From Papiliotrema nemorosa (lineage: Eukaryota > Basidiomycota > Tremellomycetes > Tremellales > Rhynchogastremaceae): 64,000 bases of DNA. Position numbers and translations under genes: made by a program. Each line of letters opens with the position of its first letter. Position 1 is the stretch's first letter. Below the pieces are notes generated by a model, which searched no databases, was not told where the DNA came from, and worked only from the letters and a program-made list of their open reading frames with translations. The DNA lies in contig JASKOT010000003.1 of assembly GCA_032158125.1 (NCBI GenBank), positions 496,001-560,000 of the forward strand, read 5' to 3'. This document shows positions 23,698 to 37,825 of the stretch, one piece after another.

Positions 23698-25480
23698 ATG
23701 GCCTCCCCCTCGACCTCGACATTGCCTGTGGTCTGGGGCAGACCTCCACCGAAGCTACTCTCGCTTACCCTCATACCCATCGCCTTGAGCTTGATCCTGC
23801 ACCCACTCCTTCCTCTCCTGCCTGACTGGATACACGAGACGGTATATGCGCAGTTCCCTCCTCAACCCACGTTTCCAGCTCTGCAGGCCAATATCGGGTT
23901 CTCCATTCTGGCTTTTGTGGGAGCTCTATGGGCTGTCCCATTTGTCAGCGAATCTTTCGCTCAGAAGGGATTGAAGGGTAGAGACTTGTGCAAGCCTGGA
24001 GGACGAGTGTCTGGACCATGGGTGTGAGTACCTCGACCAACCCGATTGTAATATGGAGCTGATCATGCAGGCCGGAGTGTATGGGACTGCCATTGGCGTG
24101 TTGGTACATTGGCCTAATGATGCTGTTCATCCCCTTTCCCTTTTCGCATATTTTCCAGGCGCAGAAGTCGGCGAATGATATCGGAAGAGAGGCTTTCCCT
24201 CAAGGCGAAGTAAGCTGAGCTATCCTCGGTGTGCAACCGCTGACGCTGGTAGCTGGCTCTATACCTGTCCTCCCTGCTCTCTCTGCTATCGGCCACCTTG
24301 TTAGGTTTCATCGATGACCTGTTCGATATCCGCTGGAGACACAAACTGCCGATCCCTCTCATCGCTGCGGTTCCGACATTGCTCGTATACTACTCGGAAG
24401 GAGGATTGACTTCGGTCGTTCTACCTCGAGTGGTAGGACAATGGGCAAACAAACTAGGTTACGGCGCATGGATGGCGAAGCCTGCTGCTGTAGATCTCGG
24501 TAAGCTGTCTCTTCCGTGCTGTTGCTTACAACTAGGCCCGCTTTACTACGTATACCTCATCATGTTGCCCACGTTCACTACCAATTCTACCAATATTCTA
24601 GCAGGGATCAATGGTGTCGAGTGCATACAAGCGCTCGTCATTGCGATGTCTGTCGCATTCAATGATCTCCTGTTCCTCCCCATTTGGCCAGCTTGGCTCC
24701 TGCATCTGCTAGGGGATGTGGGCAATGCAGAAGAAGGAAGATTGCTAGAGTGGGCGGCGGGTGAGGTGGTCAAGCGGCATCTGTTGAGTCTCTACTTCAT
24801 GATGCCCCTGATCGGTATCTGTGCAGGGTTCCTTTGGCACAACTGGTATGTTGACGGCTCATCCTTCTAAAAGCGGCGGTCCGCTGATCACCAGGTATCC
24901 CTCTAGAGCTTTCCCGGGGGATACGTTCTGTTATTTCACCGGAATGGCCTTCTCCGCTGTCGCCATACAAGGGCATTTTTCAAAAACCCTCATATTATTC
25001 TTCCTACCGCAAATTTTCAACTTCATCCTGTCTTGCCCGCAGCTGTTCCACTTGGTGCATTGCCCAAGGCATCGATTGCCCAGGTGAGCCGGATCTTGCC
25101 GACCCGAAGACATAGCTAATCTCAGGTACGACCCTGCCGACGATAAGTTGTATCCCAGCGTTGCGACATTTGATACTCCTCCGCCCCTCAAGACACGGAT
25201 CGTGCTCAGGATACTAGAAACTCTACGTCTTGTTCGCCTTGAGAGATCAAATGAGACAATGGGTCCGGGCGCAACGAAGGGTGGTCAAAGCAATGGCAAA
25301 GGACAGATTGTCTCTACCACCAATTTGACCATTCTCAATTTCCTGCTTGTTCACTTCGGGCCATTGCACGAAAGTACCCTGTGCAGCTTGATAGTGGGCA
25401 TTCAAGTGTTTGGCAGTGCTATAGCCTTCGGAGTCAGGTATGGCGTGGGATCATGGTTTTATGGTGGAGAACGAAGATAG
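23698..25480 (+). CDS. ALG7: UDP-GlcNAc:dolichyl-phosphate GlcNAc-1-phosphate transferase
   Basis: This ER membrane enzyme makes GlcNAc-PP-dolichol, the first step of the N-glycan precursor, and is the tunicamycin target. The protein has about ten hydrophobic spans. Diagnostic pieces are [12 protein letters not shown] early on, [20 protein letters not shown] (the Asp-rich metal site), and [17 protein letters not shown], the highly conserved NxxNxxDGxxG-like loop. Then come [20 protein letters not shown] and the lumenal/cytosolic [11 protein letters not shown] loop. It ends with SWFYGGERR. About seven short introns are spliced. Length and motif order fit the eukaryotic GPT family. Together with NUS1 at the window's right end, it belongs to the dolichol pathway, though the two are 38 kb apart. 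Confidence 0.95.
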
Positions 25481-25594
25481 CATAAAATATGTCATTAGAT
25501 CTATGTCGTGATGAGTGGGAGCAGAAATACGGCAAATATGCGCGGAATAAAAGAAACAAATGCCAAGTCATTAGGCGATTCGCGCTGAGGCTTC

Positions 25595-26794
25595 TTATCG
25601 CTCGAACCGCATGTTGTATCCACCTCCCTCCTGTTGATCGAATTTGAACATATCGGTGCTGAGACCGAATTTGCCCAACAACCCATTACCCAGCTCTTTC
25701 AGCTTGCCCAACATCTCGTCTTTCTCCTTTTCTTGTTGAATTCGAAGTCGATCGGGCAGAGTGAGCATAGCTCGTCGAGCTGCAGTTCTCACTGGAGAAG
25801 TGGAGTGGAGGAGCTTGAGCAGAAGGGTGTAGTCTATCGCGTCAGCTGGGCGATGCATGTTTCAAGAAGGCTTACCTTCTTGGGCAGATGTGAGGGAGGA
25901 CCAGGTTCCTAGCTTGTCGTTGACAGTTGCCCTTCTGTGCAGAGCCTTGACGTAATGCGGGTCCATCTTGAGGGCTATGGGTGAGCAACGGAAGTGACAA
26001 CGAAGCAGAACATACCTTCTGTACACGCATCGACCGCTTGCTTGTCCTCGTTCTGCCATTTAGCTGTGACACATATCGTCGTCTGATTCACGCACCAAGG
26101 CAATATAGCACGCTGCAAGATTTCCCCAGCAAGCCTTTGTCAATTCTCTAACTTCCTTTTCCACCTTCTCCCTTTCCGTCTCCTGATCATCCTCCACCCG
26201 GCTGGTCTGTTTCGACTCGGCTTGAATGGCCGCTGCTTCTTCCTCTGTGACTTCTTGAATTCCGCTTTGACCCTCAACTAGGGGCGGGACTGCGGGCTTG
26301 GTCTTCTCCACCGGCTCCTTTCTCGGGCATGGAGGCAATATGGCGATTGCTGAACGGTAAGATTGGACGGCAGCTTGATGATCTGGCGGTTTCGAAGTGA
26401 ACGACGCGTTTCCTTTCGACTTGAGCTGCTGAGCGAGTGCGAGCGCTTCCTGCCACCGGTCAGTTTCGAAAGAGCTCGTTCGACTCGAGGTACTTACTTG
26501 AAGCTCTTCAGTGGTGAAGACAGTCTCTTTGAGGTCCATTACGCTATGACCTTCACTGGCATCTTCCCAGATCTCTTCAGCGTCTTCAACTTCATTGTCC
26601 CCGTGATCGTCATCCACACTGTGATTGTCGTCTCCGTTGCTGTTGAACGGCGCGTCGAACGGCGATGCTGTGGTCTTTGAGCTCTCTCCGTTCTTCTCCT
26701 TGCCCCAGCTGAACTTGGAGCTGGAGGCCCATGCTGGAGGCTCGAAGTCTCTAGCGTCGAAACGTGGGAGTGAGTCAAAGTCGGCGTCGGTCAT
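25595..26794 (-). CDS. TPR protein, TTC1-like
   Basis: The first exon begins MTDADFDSLPRFDARDF and carries a long acidic stretch (VDDDHGDNEVEDAEEIWED). It joins to a tetratricopeptide region: ALALAQQLKSKGNASF, YRSAIAILPP, an acidic/Gln-Glu-rich insertion, then ELTKACWGNLAACYIAL, KQAVDACTEALKMDPHYVKA and LHRRATVNDKLG. The C terminus has LRIQQEKEKDEMLGKLKELG then NGLLGKFGLSTDMFKFDQQ, which closely follows the C-terminal segment of TTC1/TPR-repeat protein 1 of animals and plants. Such proteins are HSP90/HSP70 and small G-protein adaptors in the cytosol. The stop is at 25595-25597. Its start lies only 227 bp from the GT90 start, so the two share a promoter region. Confidence 0.8.
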
Positions 26795-27021
26795 GCTTGC
26801 GGTCAATGGGTGTTGATCAGAGAGGGAGAGAAGTCTGAATGGGTAAACCTCCACCGGGTCTCTCCATGTCAGCCTCATATCGATCACCAGACTGCCTCAC
26901 GTGTCGCCTAGTATATGTCAGGCTCATAGTCTATCTTTCGACCCTTCCCCCACGCGTCCCAGCTTCGTGCGAACTGTCCTTCCCAGCTCGACCGTCTCAC
27001 CTTGTTCGTCCATCTCCCACC

Positions 27022-29117
27022 ATGTCGTCCTTGCCATTCCTCAATCCGAGGGCGTTGAGCGGCACTTCTCCTAGAAACCGCATTATCGGCTTGACAGGAG
27101 CCGCTTTCGCCTTGCTCTTCCTGCTTCACCTCATCTCCCCATCCTCCAATCCCCTTCTCGTGCACACCCAGAGATGGACGACTGCCTCTTCCTCTGTCAT
27201 CCGATCCAAGTTCCTCCGAGAGAAGGCTCATGCCACACGACCACCGATACATCATCCCATCCCAAAATTGATGTCGGACGCCGAGGACAAGTATAACGCC
27301 CTATTGAAGAAGCAGTCCAAGACGCTGGAAGAGGCTGTGGCCGAATACACCCGTCGATACGGACGAGCCCCACCAAAAGGATTCGATGGATGGTATCAGT
27401 TTGCGATCGACAATGGAGCCATCATCATCGATGAATACGACCAGCTGGCGAAGGATATGGAGCCCTTCTGGCAGTTGACAGGGAAAGACCTGAGGAAAAG
27501 GTGTATCGATGTCGGATATCTTCCTTCAGTCGATTTGGTGCGAATTGAGAACGGTACAACGAGAACCATCGATGTTAGCAAAGGGTTTGATGATTCGGAA
27601 GTCGGTGCTCGAGCCAAGGGTTTCCGAGTCATGTTGGAAAAGTTCCAAAAGGTCCTGCCGGATATGGATTTCCCCATCAACGAAAAGGCAGAAGGACGTA
27701 TCCTAGTTCCATGGGAGGAGAAGCTCTACTCTAACTTGACCGCTGATGCTTCGCGTGAGTCCTTCTCCATCGCGCATCGTAGTGCTGACGAGCAGTGGGT
27801 ATCGAGCACGTTCTCGGCGGCGAATTCATCCCCGATTGGAAAGGAGATGGTAATGTCTGGGAGTCATTCCGACGAACCTGCGATCCCTCCTCTCAAGCTC
27901 GACGACTGTTTGGCTCCCTCCGTGCCCAACTCAAAGAAGGCCAAGTGCCCATCTCCCGCTTGGCCGATGCCGGTGTTGCCGCGGAAAGCGCTGGAGAGGA
28001 CTTTGTCTTCCCCGAAGGCACCGATGAGACGTACGACTTTTGCGATCACCCTTGGGCGCACTACAATCAAGGTCACTTCTTCTCGGATTGGCGAACCATT
28101 CACGCGCTCTACCCCATGTTCTCACCCGCAAAAGGTGTTGGATACTCGGATATCTTGATTCCTAGTCATTACTACTTCTCGTCTACCAAGCGATACACGT
28201 ACGGATGGGACCCAGTCAACATGAAGATCAAGGACGTCGATGACATGGAGACCCCATGGGAGGAGAAGTCGGACGACATTTTCTGGCGTGGAGCAACTAC
28301 CGGTGGAGGATCTTCTCCACCAGGTTTCTTGGCTCAATACCAACGACATCGACTCATCAAGATGACATCGGACCAGTCGGACGTCGAAAAGAATGTCGTC
28401 TTTGCCGACCCTCCAGGAACCAACAACTTTGTCTCGGCTGATGTACCGATCGCCCAGCTGAACGCCGATATGATGGATGTTGCCTTTACCAAGGCTGTGG
28501 GTTGCACTCAATACCCCGGTGGATGTGACGGAATGAGAAAAGACCACCGTTTCGCCGATGCCGTTCCTCTTGGAGAGAATTGGCGACACAAGTATTTGAT
28601 CGATATCGACGGTATGGGTTATTCTGCCCGTCTATTCGCGTTGGTGCGTAATAACTCATGGTATTTCTTAGACCTAAACCTGACGTTTAGCTTAAATCGG
28701 AGAGCGCCGTTATGAAATCGACAGTATACACCGAGTTCTGCTCAGAGTGGCTCCAACCTTGGCTGCATTACATTCCTATCTCGCAGCTCTACCAGGAGAT
28801 CTACAATGTCCACGCATACTTCTCCGGACCATCGAAAGCCATGCTGGCCGCTTCAAACGCTACAAGGGGGACATACCAAGCTGCTGGATTGACCACCAAA
28901 CACTTGAATGGTGACGCAGAATTAAGGAAGATCGCCAAGGCTGGACGAGAGTGGATGTTCAGCGTTGGTAGAAAGATCGATATGGAGAGTGAGTGCTTGC
29001 CTACATGAAAGGGACCGAGCTGACGTGAAAGTCTACGTGTACAGGTTGTGCCTTGAATGGGGAAGACTGAATGCAGACGACCGAGAGGAGGCCACTTACA
29101 AGGCTCCAACGGCGTAG
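27022..29117 (+). CDS. GT90 glycosyltransferase (CAP10/capsule-associated family)
   Basis: This is a type II membrane protein: an N-terminal basic segment, then IIGLTGAAFALLFLLHLI as signal anchor (about residues 21-38), a stem and a luminal catalytic domain. Family signals are IIIDEYDQLAKDMEPFW, HYYFSSTKRYTYGWDP, KSDDIFWRGATTGGGSSPPG, and further on KYLIDIDGMGYSARLFALL-KSESAVMKS, EFCSEWLQPWLHYIPI and a terminal WGRLNADDREEA. This is the DUF821/GT90 fold that includes Cryptococcus CAP10 and xylosyltransferases for capsule and glycolipids. In the Golgi it should transfer a sugar, probably xylose, but the acceptor is unknown here. Introns include one near 27755-27795 and others near 28643-28690 and 28989-29031. 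The ATG at 27022 is chosen because it directly precedes the anchor. Stop TAG is at 29115. Confidence 0.9.
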
Positions 29118-29420
29118 AGTGGACTCAAGGACGACATTGAGGATTGGGCGACCCGTTTAGACAGTTGCGAGTTTGGGCTATCATCTCATGCACATTATCC
29201 ATACTATACATGGGTTCGCCTATACGTCCTGCATCTCCAGCCTGTGATCCTTGCCTGGAATCGCGTTTTGAGGGTGAATACGGACCGGTTACGTAACCTA
29301 CCCGATTCCACTTATGACGGAGTCGATCCCATATCGACTCGCGAAATGTTGCATTCGACCTCATCTCGTGTACTTTGCTCTCGACTCGGAAGGCTTACTG
29401 CCGCGATAGAAACCAGAAGT
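29118..29420. other. Short intergenic stretch
   Basis: About 300 bp between two tandem genes on the plus strand. It presumably holds the GT90 3' end and the phosphatase promoter. Nothing specific was seen. Confidence 0.3.
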
Positions 29421-30683
29421 ATGATCACATTAACAATCGTGAGCTCCTTGGGACCTGAATTGCCTCTAGTCGCTGATACGCCCAGGTCAGACATGGAGAG
29501 TCGACCGGTTGGTCAAGAGCGCACACTGCCGAATGCTGCTGACGATTTGACAGACAACTTGAAAGCCCTATGGGCAGGATGGGCTGACGCGCCATTATCA
29601 GTGCATGGTAAGCAACGACCGCGCGTGACGTAGAGCATGCATTGACGACCCAGGTATGAACGTAAGCTCGCCAGGTATCTCGTGCGATTGTAACACTCAT
29701 GTTGCGATAGCAAGCCAAAGCTCTCGGAGCGTCGTTTCGCGATCTGAAGATCGATGCAATCTATGCTTCAGATCTCCTTCGTGCGCTGTGGACCGTACGT
29801 CGATCGAATCCCTCGCGATGATGAGCTGAGCTCATATACAGGCTCAGCAGATCGAGAGGAATCAGAATGAACCTAAGCCACCCATGACTGTCTCACCCAT
29901 ATTGCGTGAACAGCACTTCGGTGTGGCAGAACAAAAGCCTTGGGGAGATAAGGGCGGCTGGGTCAGGGAATCAGGTCGATCGTTCAAGTTTCCAGAGGGT
30001 GAATCGTTGGATGACGTGAGGGATAGAGCGAACCAAGCGTCAGTCTGCTCCCGTCAACAAATGGCTGGGCAAAGTATTGAAGATTGCAGAATAGCGCAAT
30101 TCATTGAGAAGCATATCAAGGAAGCAGAGGGTAAACCCGCGAAAGACACCAATGTTGTTGTGGTCGCACATGGGATATTCAACTCGCAATTCTTGGGCGC
30201 CTTATTGGCGCGGAGATCAAGTAAGGCTCGGCTAGATTGGAATTACAGAGGTAAGCCATTTGCTTTATTCACAGCAAACTACTAGCTGACGGTCAGGTAT
30301 GACGAATGTGAGTCGTCTTTAGCACCTGCATCTTGTGCTGATCTGAAGACCGGTTGGATACGGACAGAGATCGGTTATGAGGTGAGTTTCACTCTCCATC
30401 GAATCTCACTGATGGGCAGGGTGAAACTTCGAAAGAGCCCAAGGTCGAGGTCTCGACAGATCCCGAACCACCTGTAGACCCCTCTTCCGAACCTGATGGG
30501 CCACCTCCTGCCGAGTCTAGTAGATTACCCCATCTGACGGTCCGAATCACTCACACCGACGTGACGATCCATTTGGAAGGTGTGCACAGGCAGAAAGGAG
30601 GAATCGGTAGTCAAGGGTACGATGAGAAACAGTCTGATCTGCGTAAATTTTTTGGCGGTGGAGGAGCATCTGCGGACAAGTAG
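29421..30683 (+). CDS. Histidine phosphatase (phosphoglycerate mutase-like superfamily)
   Basis: Two very short introns split the catalytic motif. The ATG at 29421 begins MITLTI, then VRHGEST (the phospho-His site), then DNLKALWAGWADAPLSVHG. These borders (GTGAGC...CCCAG and GTTGGT...TTGACAG) restore a perfect family N terminus. Next are ALGASFRDLKIDAIYASDLL, LREQHFGVAEQKPWG, and the second catalytic His block NVVVVAHGIFNSQFLGALL. The C-terminal 100 residues are acidic and proline-rich, then end SDLRKFFGGGGASADK. Substrates of this branch range from sugar phosphates to protein phosphates, and I cannot choose among them. It is unrelated in fold to the phosphoglycerate mutase at 21-23 kb. Stop TAG is at 30681-30683. 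Confidence 0.85.
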
Positions 30684-30801
30684 GGGGATAGACATCGGAA
30701 TCAACTAGCATTGAGCAGGCTGATGTGCTTCAGACGTCATCAAAGCATTGGAGCGATGCTATGCATATGTATAGATAACGATGAGAAATCCGATTCCGTG
30801 C

Positions 30802-32449
30802 CTACTCCAATAGATCCTCCTCACCATCGAGCAAAGCTTGTAGACGTCGATCTGTAAAGTCCTGCTTCATGGCTTCCACCACGACTTTGAAGTTCTCCCC
30901 ACTCATGACGCTCTCCAAGCCATTAGTCGTGAACCCAATCCGGTGATCCGTAACTCGATCCTAGACTTATCAGCTTCATCCAAACAAGGCACCAGTCAAC
31001 TGACCTGAGGAAAATTGTATGTCCTGACTTTGTCACCCCGGAATGACCCCTTGATAGCCGTCAACCGATTTGCGTTACGCGCAGCTTGCTCTTCCTCCCG
31101 TTTCTTCTCGGATAATCGGGCACGTAGGACCGACCAAGCGAGTTCTCTATTCTGCCCTTGAGATCGGGAATCTTGCATGGATACTGTTATCCCTGTCGGA
31201 ATGTGTATCAACCGGATGGCCGATTCAGTCTTGTTGACGTGCTGTACGGGTCAGCGAGCCGTCTCGGAGTCAGCCGGGAGGAGAACCTACCTGTCCTCCT
31301 GGTCCGCTGGCTCTCATGACATCTTCTCGGACATCTTTGGGATTGATGAGCGGTTCCTCATCTGTATCTTCGTAAATCGGCGATACCTGAACTGTAAGCA
31401 TTTGCTCAGGTAAAATATCGTGGTAGGGACTACGACCACTCACATTGACATTGACGGTACTCGAGTGCATCTTGGTGACCGTCGCTCCGGGGGGTACTCT
31501 CTGTACCCGATGCGTTCCTTTCTCCCACATCAATTCTCCAAAGCATTCGGCCCCTTCCTCGGCCCATTCACCAGGAGAGAACCTGATCGTCATCTCCCTA
31601 AACCCATTCCCTCCAGTCCCTTTGGCCATAGCTCCCTCTGCCGAACTCAAGACTTCCACCTTCCACCCTTTCGTGTTGGCGTGGTTGATGTACATTTTAC
31701 TCATTTCCTCGAGGAAGCGAGACGATTCTCCGCCTCCTATTCCTGCTGTGAGGGAGAGTATCGTTGGCAGACTGGATGCGGGGATAGGGGGAAGGATGAG
31801 TCGAGGGAGAATGACCAGGAGAAGATTGTCAAATTCGGTAAGGAGGGCTTGGTGTTCCGAGACAAACATCTCTTGCATTGTCGGATCTGGATCGTCCAGA
31901 TTCTTCTGCACTTCCAGAATAGCCTATTCATATGAGCATGTGCTCGACGAGTACACCACATAAGCGGGAAGGAGTCGACGTACCGTTCGCAGGTTGTTGT
32001 AGCTCTCCCAAGCTGACGCGAGAGGTTCGAGCTCTTTGATCGTCTGAGCTCGACTCTTCTGCTCCTCGACAGTCATATCCACCCTCGTCTGTTTATCAGC
32101 TAGACGTTTGACGATGAGCAGAAGTACCGACATCATTCAGAGCAGTAGTATAAACTTCCACCTTCCTTTCAGCCGAATCGAGAAGCTTGGCTTGGACAGC
32201 TTCAGCTTCAGAGACAAACTCGAAAGGCTCTTCTCCATCCTCGATCGTTTCTGGAACAACGGCTGAGTACGTCCGGATCGCGGGTCGAACAGACGCAGGA
32301 CGCGGTATGCGCTTTGGCGTCAAAGACTGGCGTGAGAGTCTCGACAAGCATCGACGGCAGGTGACGGTTCCCGTCGCAGAATGCAGAGGTCTGCTCGTAG
32401 CTTCTGCACTAGCTAGCCGGAGACTACGAGCTGCTCGTGTAGCCCACAT
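30802..32449 (-). CDS. MRF1: Mitochondrial peptide chain release factor 1
   Basis: This class I release factor ends translation on mitochondrial ribosomes at UAA/UAG. The N terminus ([13 protein letters not shown], Arg/Ser-rich) is a good mitochondrial presequence. Then come an alpha-helical domain ([20 protein letters not shown]), a core starting [20 protein letters not shown], and [20 protein letters not shown]. The GGQ block ASGPGGQ is cut by an intron immediately before [18 protein letters not shown], so the peptidyl-hydrolysis motif is complete only after splicing. The end is [20 protein letters not shown], then an acidic tail to TAG at 30802. Its start is 560 bp from the divergent ELP3 start. 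Confidence 0.95.
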
Positions 32450-33009
32450 CGCGGGGAAAGCAAAGATCCGATGGCTTGGGCGAAAGCAAAGCTGATTTTT
32501 TGGATTGGACCAGGAAAAAAGTCAATCCAGTCAACTTATGGACTTCAGAGCAATGACAATACTCGTATGCTAATCGAATGCGACGAAACTCCTCTGAACA
32601 TATCTCATGCATGAATACAGTGATGCGATACAAGACTACATGATTACATGTGAGGCGCCTTGTGACTTCTGACCAGGAGAAAGCTGTCCAAAAGCCAAAG
32701 AGGCTCCTCTTCTGCTCGTGAAAAGCCTTCTTCTTCTGAGATTCCCCTCTTTCGCCGATGAAGACGACCATGAGATTCAACTTTCGATCCTGTGTTCCGT
32801 TTCCAGTTCATATGAAAGGTTCATGGTGGGTATCTGTGGTTATAAATTAGGTGAAGAAGCAGTCCTCCCTCGCTGCTGCCTTTTAAAACCTGGGCCAGGC
32901 AGTAGAGTGAGCTTACGTAAAATATCCGTTTATATGCTGTGGTCGCCGCTTGAGATCAGACTTTTATGCCAGGTTGAACTTGCTTGTCAATCCATCGCCT
33001 TTGTTCAAC
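32450..33009. promoter_or_regulatory. Divergent promoter region, MRF1 / ELP3
   Basis: 560 bp between divergently transcribed genes. A 118-aa minus frame covering the left part has no domain and is likely a chance frame. No motif is claimed. Confidence 0.35.
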
Positions 33010-34992
<1,983 letters not shown>

Positions 34993-35136
34993 GGCGATGT
35001 GTATGAAGTACTGCCCATGTATAGTATCAGTCTCTCGATTGCCAGATCGAGCAGACTTTTCAATGAAAGTTGCAATCAGCTGATACATCGAACCCATGGA
35101 TGGATCATTACAAGCGTCCCACGCCTGCGTAAGGGC

Positions 35137-37395
35137 TCAGTGGAAATCTTTTATATCGACGCCCATCGACTCCCACAATCGACCAACGCAAGAGTCGTCT
35201 GCCTCTGCCCAACCATGAGACGCAGCTCGGATGAATTGCTGATGAGCCGCAGCAGCCAAGAATAACGGACAGTGTACGGCCTTTGCGGCGGACAAGACGA
35301 TTCCGAGGTCGTTGATCAAGGTGCTCGTCCTGCTCACTACTGGAGCTTGCACCTGCCTCATCCGCGGTCCACCTGATCTTCAGTCTCTGACTCCTGTAGC
35401 GGATCACGAAGATACGCACGGTCTTTCATACAGTAGGAACTTGCGGCGCCCTTGGAGACGACATCAAAGACTGCATCTAGGTTCATGCCCTTTTTCCTCG
35501 CGAAGTTTGTCGCTTCAGCCGCAGCGCAAATGTGGATACCGGCAAGTAGCTGATCAACAGCTTTCATCTTACTTCCAGAGCCCACACCCCCGGCTATGAC
35601 GTTAGCTGCGGCATGGTTGTAAGGGGAGAGCTCACGGATGAAGTGTAGATTTCCTTTATTTTCTGCGCTTGTAGCCAGGACGGATAGGATGGGGTATGCT
35701 TTGGAAAGAGCCTTGGGGTCTCCTGATGCCATTACACATAAGTCTCCGGCTGCTGCTCGAGATATGCCGCCTGAGATGGGTGCATCGACGAGGTGGACAT
35801 CCTCGTTCAGCGCCGACAACGACTTGTCAAGCTTGATAGCATCGGCCGGAGCGACCGTGGTGTTGAGAATGATTGTAGTACCCGGCGACAGGACTGACTC
35901 TGTCAGCATCCCTCTGAATGACACGTCGCTCACCTTCGGCGATTCCTGGAGCATCTGTCGAGCCGAAGAGTACAGACTTGATCTCCGATATGGACTCATT
36001 CGCAAAGACCACCAGATCCGCTTCCTTTGCTTCGGCTAGGAGATCCTTCACGACCGCCACTCCATTCTCTTCGCACCTCCTCAGCCGGTCGGCTGATAGG
36101 TCGTACGCCACGAGATTCAAGCCTGCCTTGCACAGATTTGCGACCATGCCCGCGCCAGTCACGGTCAAGCCAACGTACAAGACCTTCTTTGGATTTGGTC
36201 CGGGTTCAATGATCAGCTCCTTTGCCTTTTCAATCTCTTCCTCCTCCGTTCCTTCGTCCAAGCTCGATGGAACGCCAAATCTCTCCCAGAGCTTGATCAC
36301 ATTTCCATCGTCCTCCTTCCCCAGACCTGCCCCCATCGCAGCGGTGAACACTTGTTCTGCTACTGCGCACAACGGAGCGGGAAAGGAGTTGAGTCGCGCC
36401 TCGTCCATTACTATCCCGACGTCTTTGACGATGATGGGCATAGCGGACTTGATTATGCCATTCCGTTCCCATTGGGAAGGTACCCGATGTCCAACTGAGC
36501 GTCAGCGTCATTGTAGTGCAGGATTCATCCGGTACCTACACATGAAAGAGTCTCCATCACATGTGCGAATGACATTGTAAGTCATACGAGGATTCAGCCC
36601 CAACGCCTTGGCGAATGCCATACTCTCTCTGGTCGTTCAGCTGAGACCTGAACAGCGGTTGTGACACAACGTACCCTGTGACGCAAATTTGAATAGCGCA
36701 GTAGACTTGGTTGATCAACTTGAAATCGCTCGCCATCCCTACTTTGTCCCCCACTGCGCTTAAACCTCCCGGCGCACGAGTCAGAGCTTGGATCATGGGC
36801 TCTGAAGTTGACAGGGCCGTTGAGGTACCTGCGACCATGATTGCCAGTGTCCCATCTGCTGCTCTTGCGGAGCCTCCCGACACTGGAGAGTCCACAAGCT
36901 GCCGTTAGTCAGATGTCCAGTGGATCAGACTAGGAGATGCTCACTCCCAGTCCTCGGTTGAGAGTGTCTAGTTTGGCTTGAACAGCAGCTAGTGCAGAGG
37001 GTGGACATGTGGAGAAGACGACTACGCTTGCACCTTCCGAAAGTGCTATCTCGTCAGCTCATCTGTCCGTCCTTGAAATGCTACCCAACATACCCTCTGC
37101 AACCTTGGCCTCTCCAAAGAGGATATCATCCACCTGAGCTATGCTGACAACCATGAAGCCCACAACCTTTGCACCTCTCGCAGCCTCGGCTGGCGAGGCA
37201 GCCGCAACGCAGCCCCCTTGTACGGCTTTCTCCAGCGAGGGCGGATACACATCGTACGCTTGTACTTTGAAGCCTTGTGAGGCGAGGCACTGGAAGTCAG
37301 AACGAGAGCCAAACAGGAAGACAACTTGCCGTGGCCATTCCTAAACCCATGGCACCCAATCCGATCCATCCTACAGTATCTTTCGCAATGGACAT
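35137..37395 (-). CDS. Tandem-fused beta-hydroxyacid dehydrogenase (two HIBADH-like domains)
   Basis: One reading frame across short introns encodes two complete NAD-binding beta-hydroxyacid dehydrogenase units. Unit 1 starts at the ATG at 37395 with VGWIGLGAMGLGMA (Rossmann glycine loop), then VDSPVSGGSARAADGTLAIM and DFKLINQVYCAIQ, then GHRVPSQWERNGIIKSAMPI with its catalytic-site lysine region. Unit 2 starts VLYVGLTVTGAGMVANLC, where the glycine loop has a Thr in place of the usual Gly/Ala. It continues with VDAPISGGISRAAAGDLCVM, NHAAANVIAGG and SSYCMKDR, then NDLGIVLSAAKAVHCPLFLA, ending GVDIKDFH. Many ascomycete relatives continue into a kinase (YgbK) and class II aldolase, but this one stops at TAG 35137, so it has only the two dehydrogenase units. 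The substrate is unknown. Four-carbon acid sugar oxidation is a reasonable guess. Confidence 0.85.
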
Positions 37396-37825
37396 CTTGG
37401 CTATGATCGTAATTGACTATACACAAACGCAAGTCAAGTTCAACAATGCATCTCTATCCCTGCCGCTACTCGAGATGGAGCTATACTTCCGAGGCGCTAT
37501 GTTGAGGTGCACGAAGAGTGGTGGAGGTTCGGATATCTACCGGTCCGATGATATACCCTGCCTTTTCGGGCCTGCTTCAACCGTCCTATCCAGCGAGAAT
37601 GCCGCGAGGGGGGTTCTAAGGGCTTGTCATTGGTCTTGAGTGCTTGACACATTGCTCTTGCTCTCTTGTTATGATCGACAAACATAGAGTGAGAAGTCAG
37701 ACATGTATCACATATATATCTCAACAGCAAGATCGCGCATTACAATTTCGCCGGAATGCTCGAAAGCCAATTTGAAGCCGGGACACGAATCTGTGGACTT
37801 GACTACTAGCACGCAGGTCTCTCAA
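37396..37825. other. Intergenic region
   Basis: 430 bp between two minus-strand genes, holding the dehydrogenase promoter and the surface protein's 3' end. Nothing specific was recognised. Confidence 0.3.

Noticed and set aside
29421..29560. Possible broken N terminus of the histidine phosphatase
   Set aside because: Two short introns restore MITLTIVRHGEST followed by DNLKALWAGW. The gene is intact.
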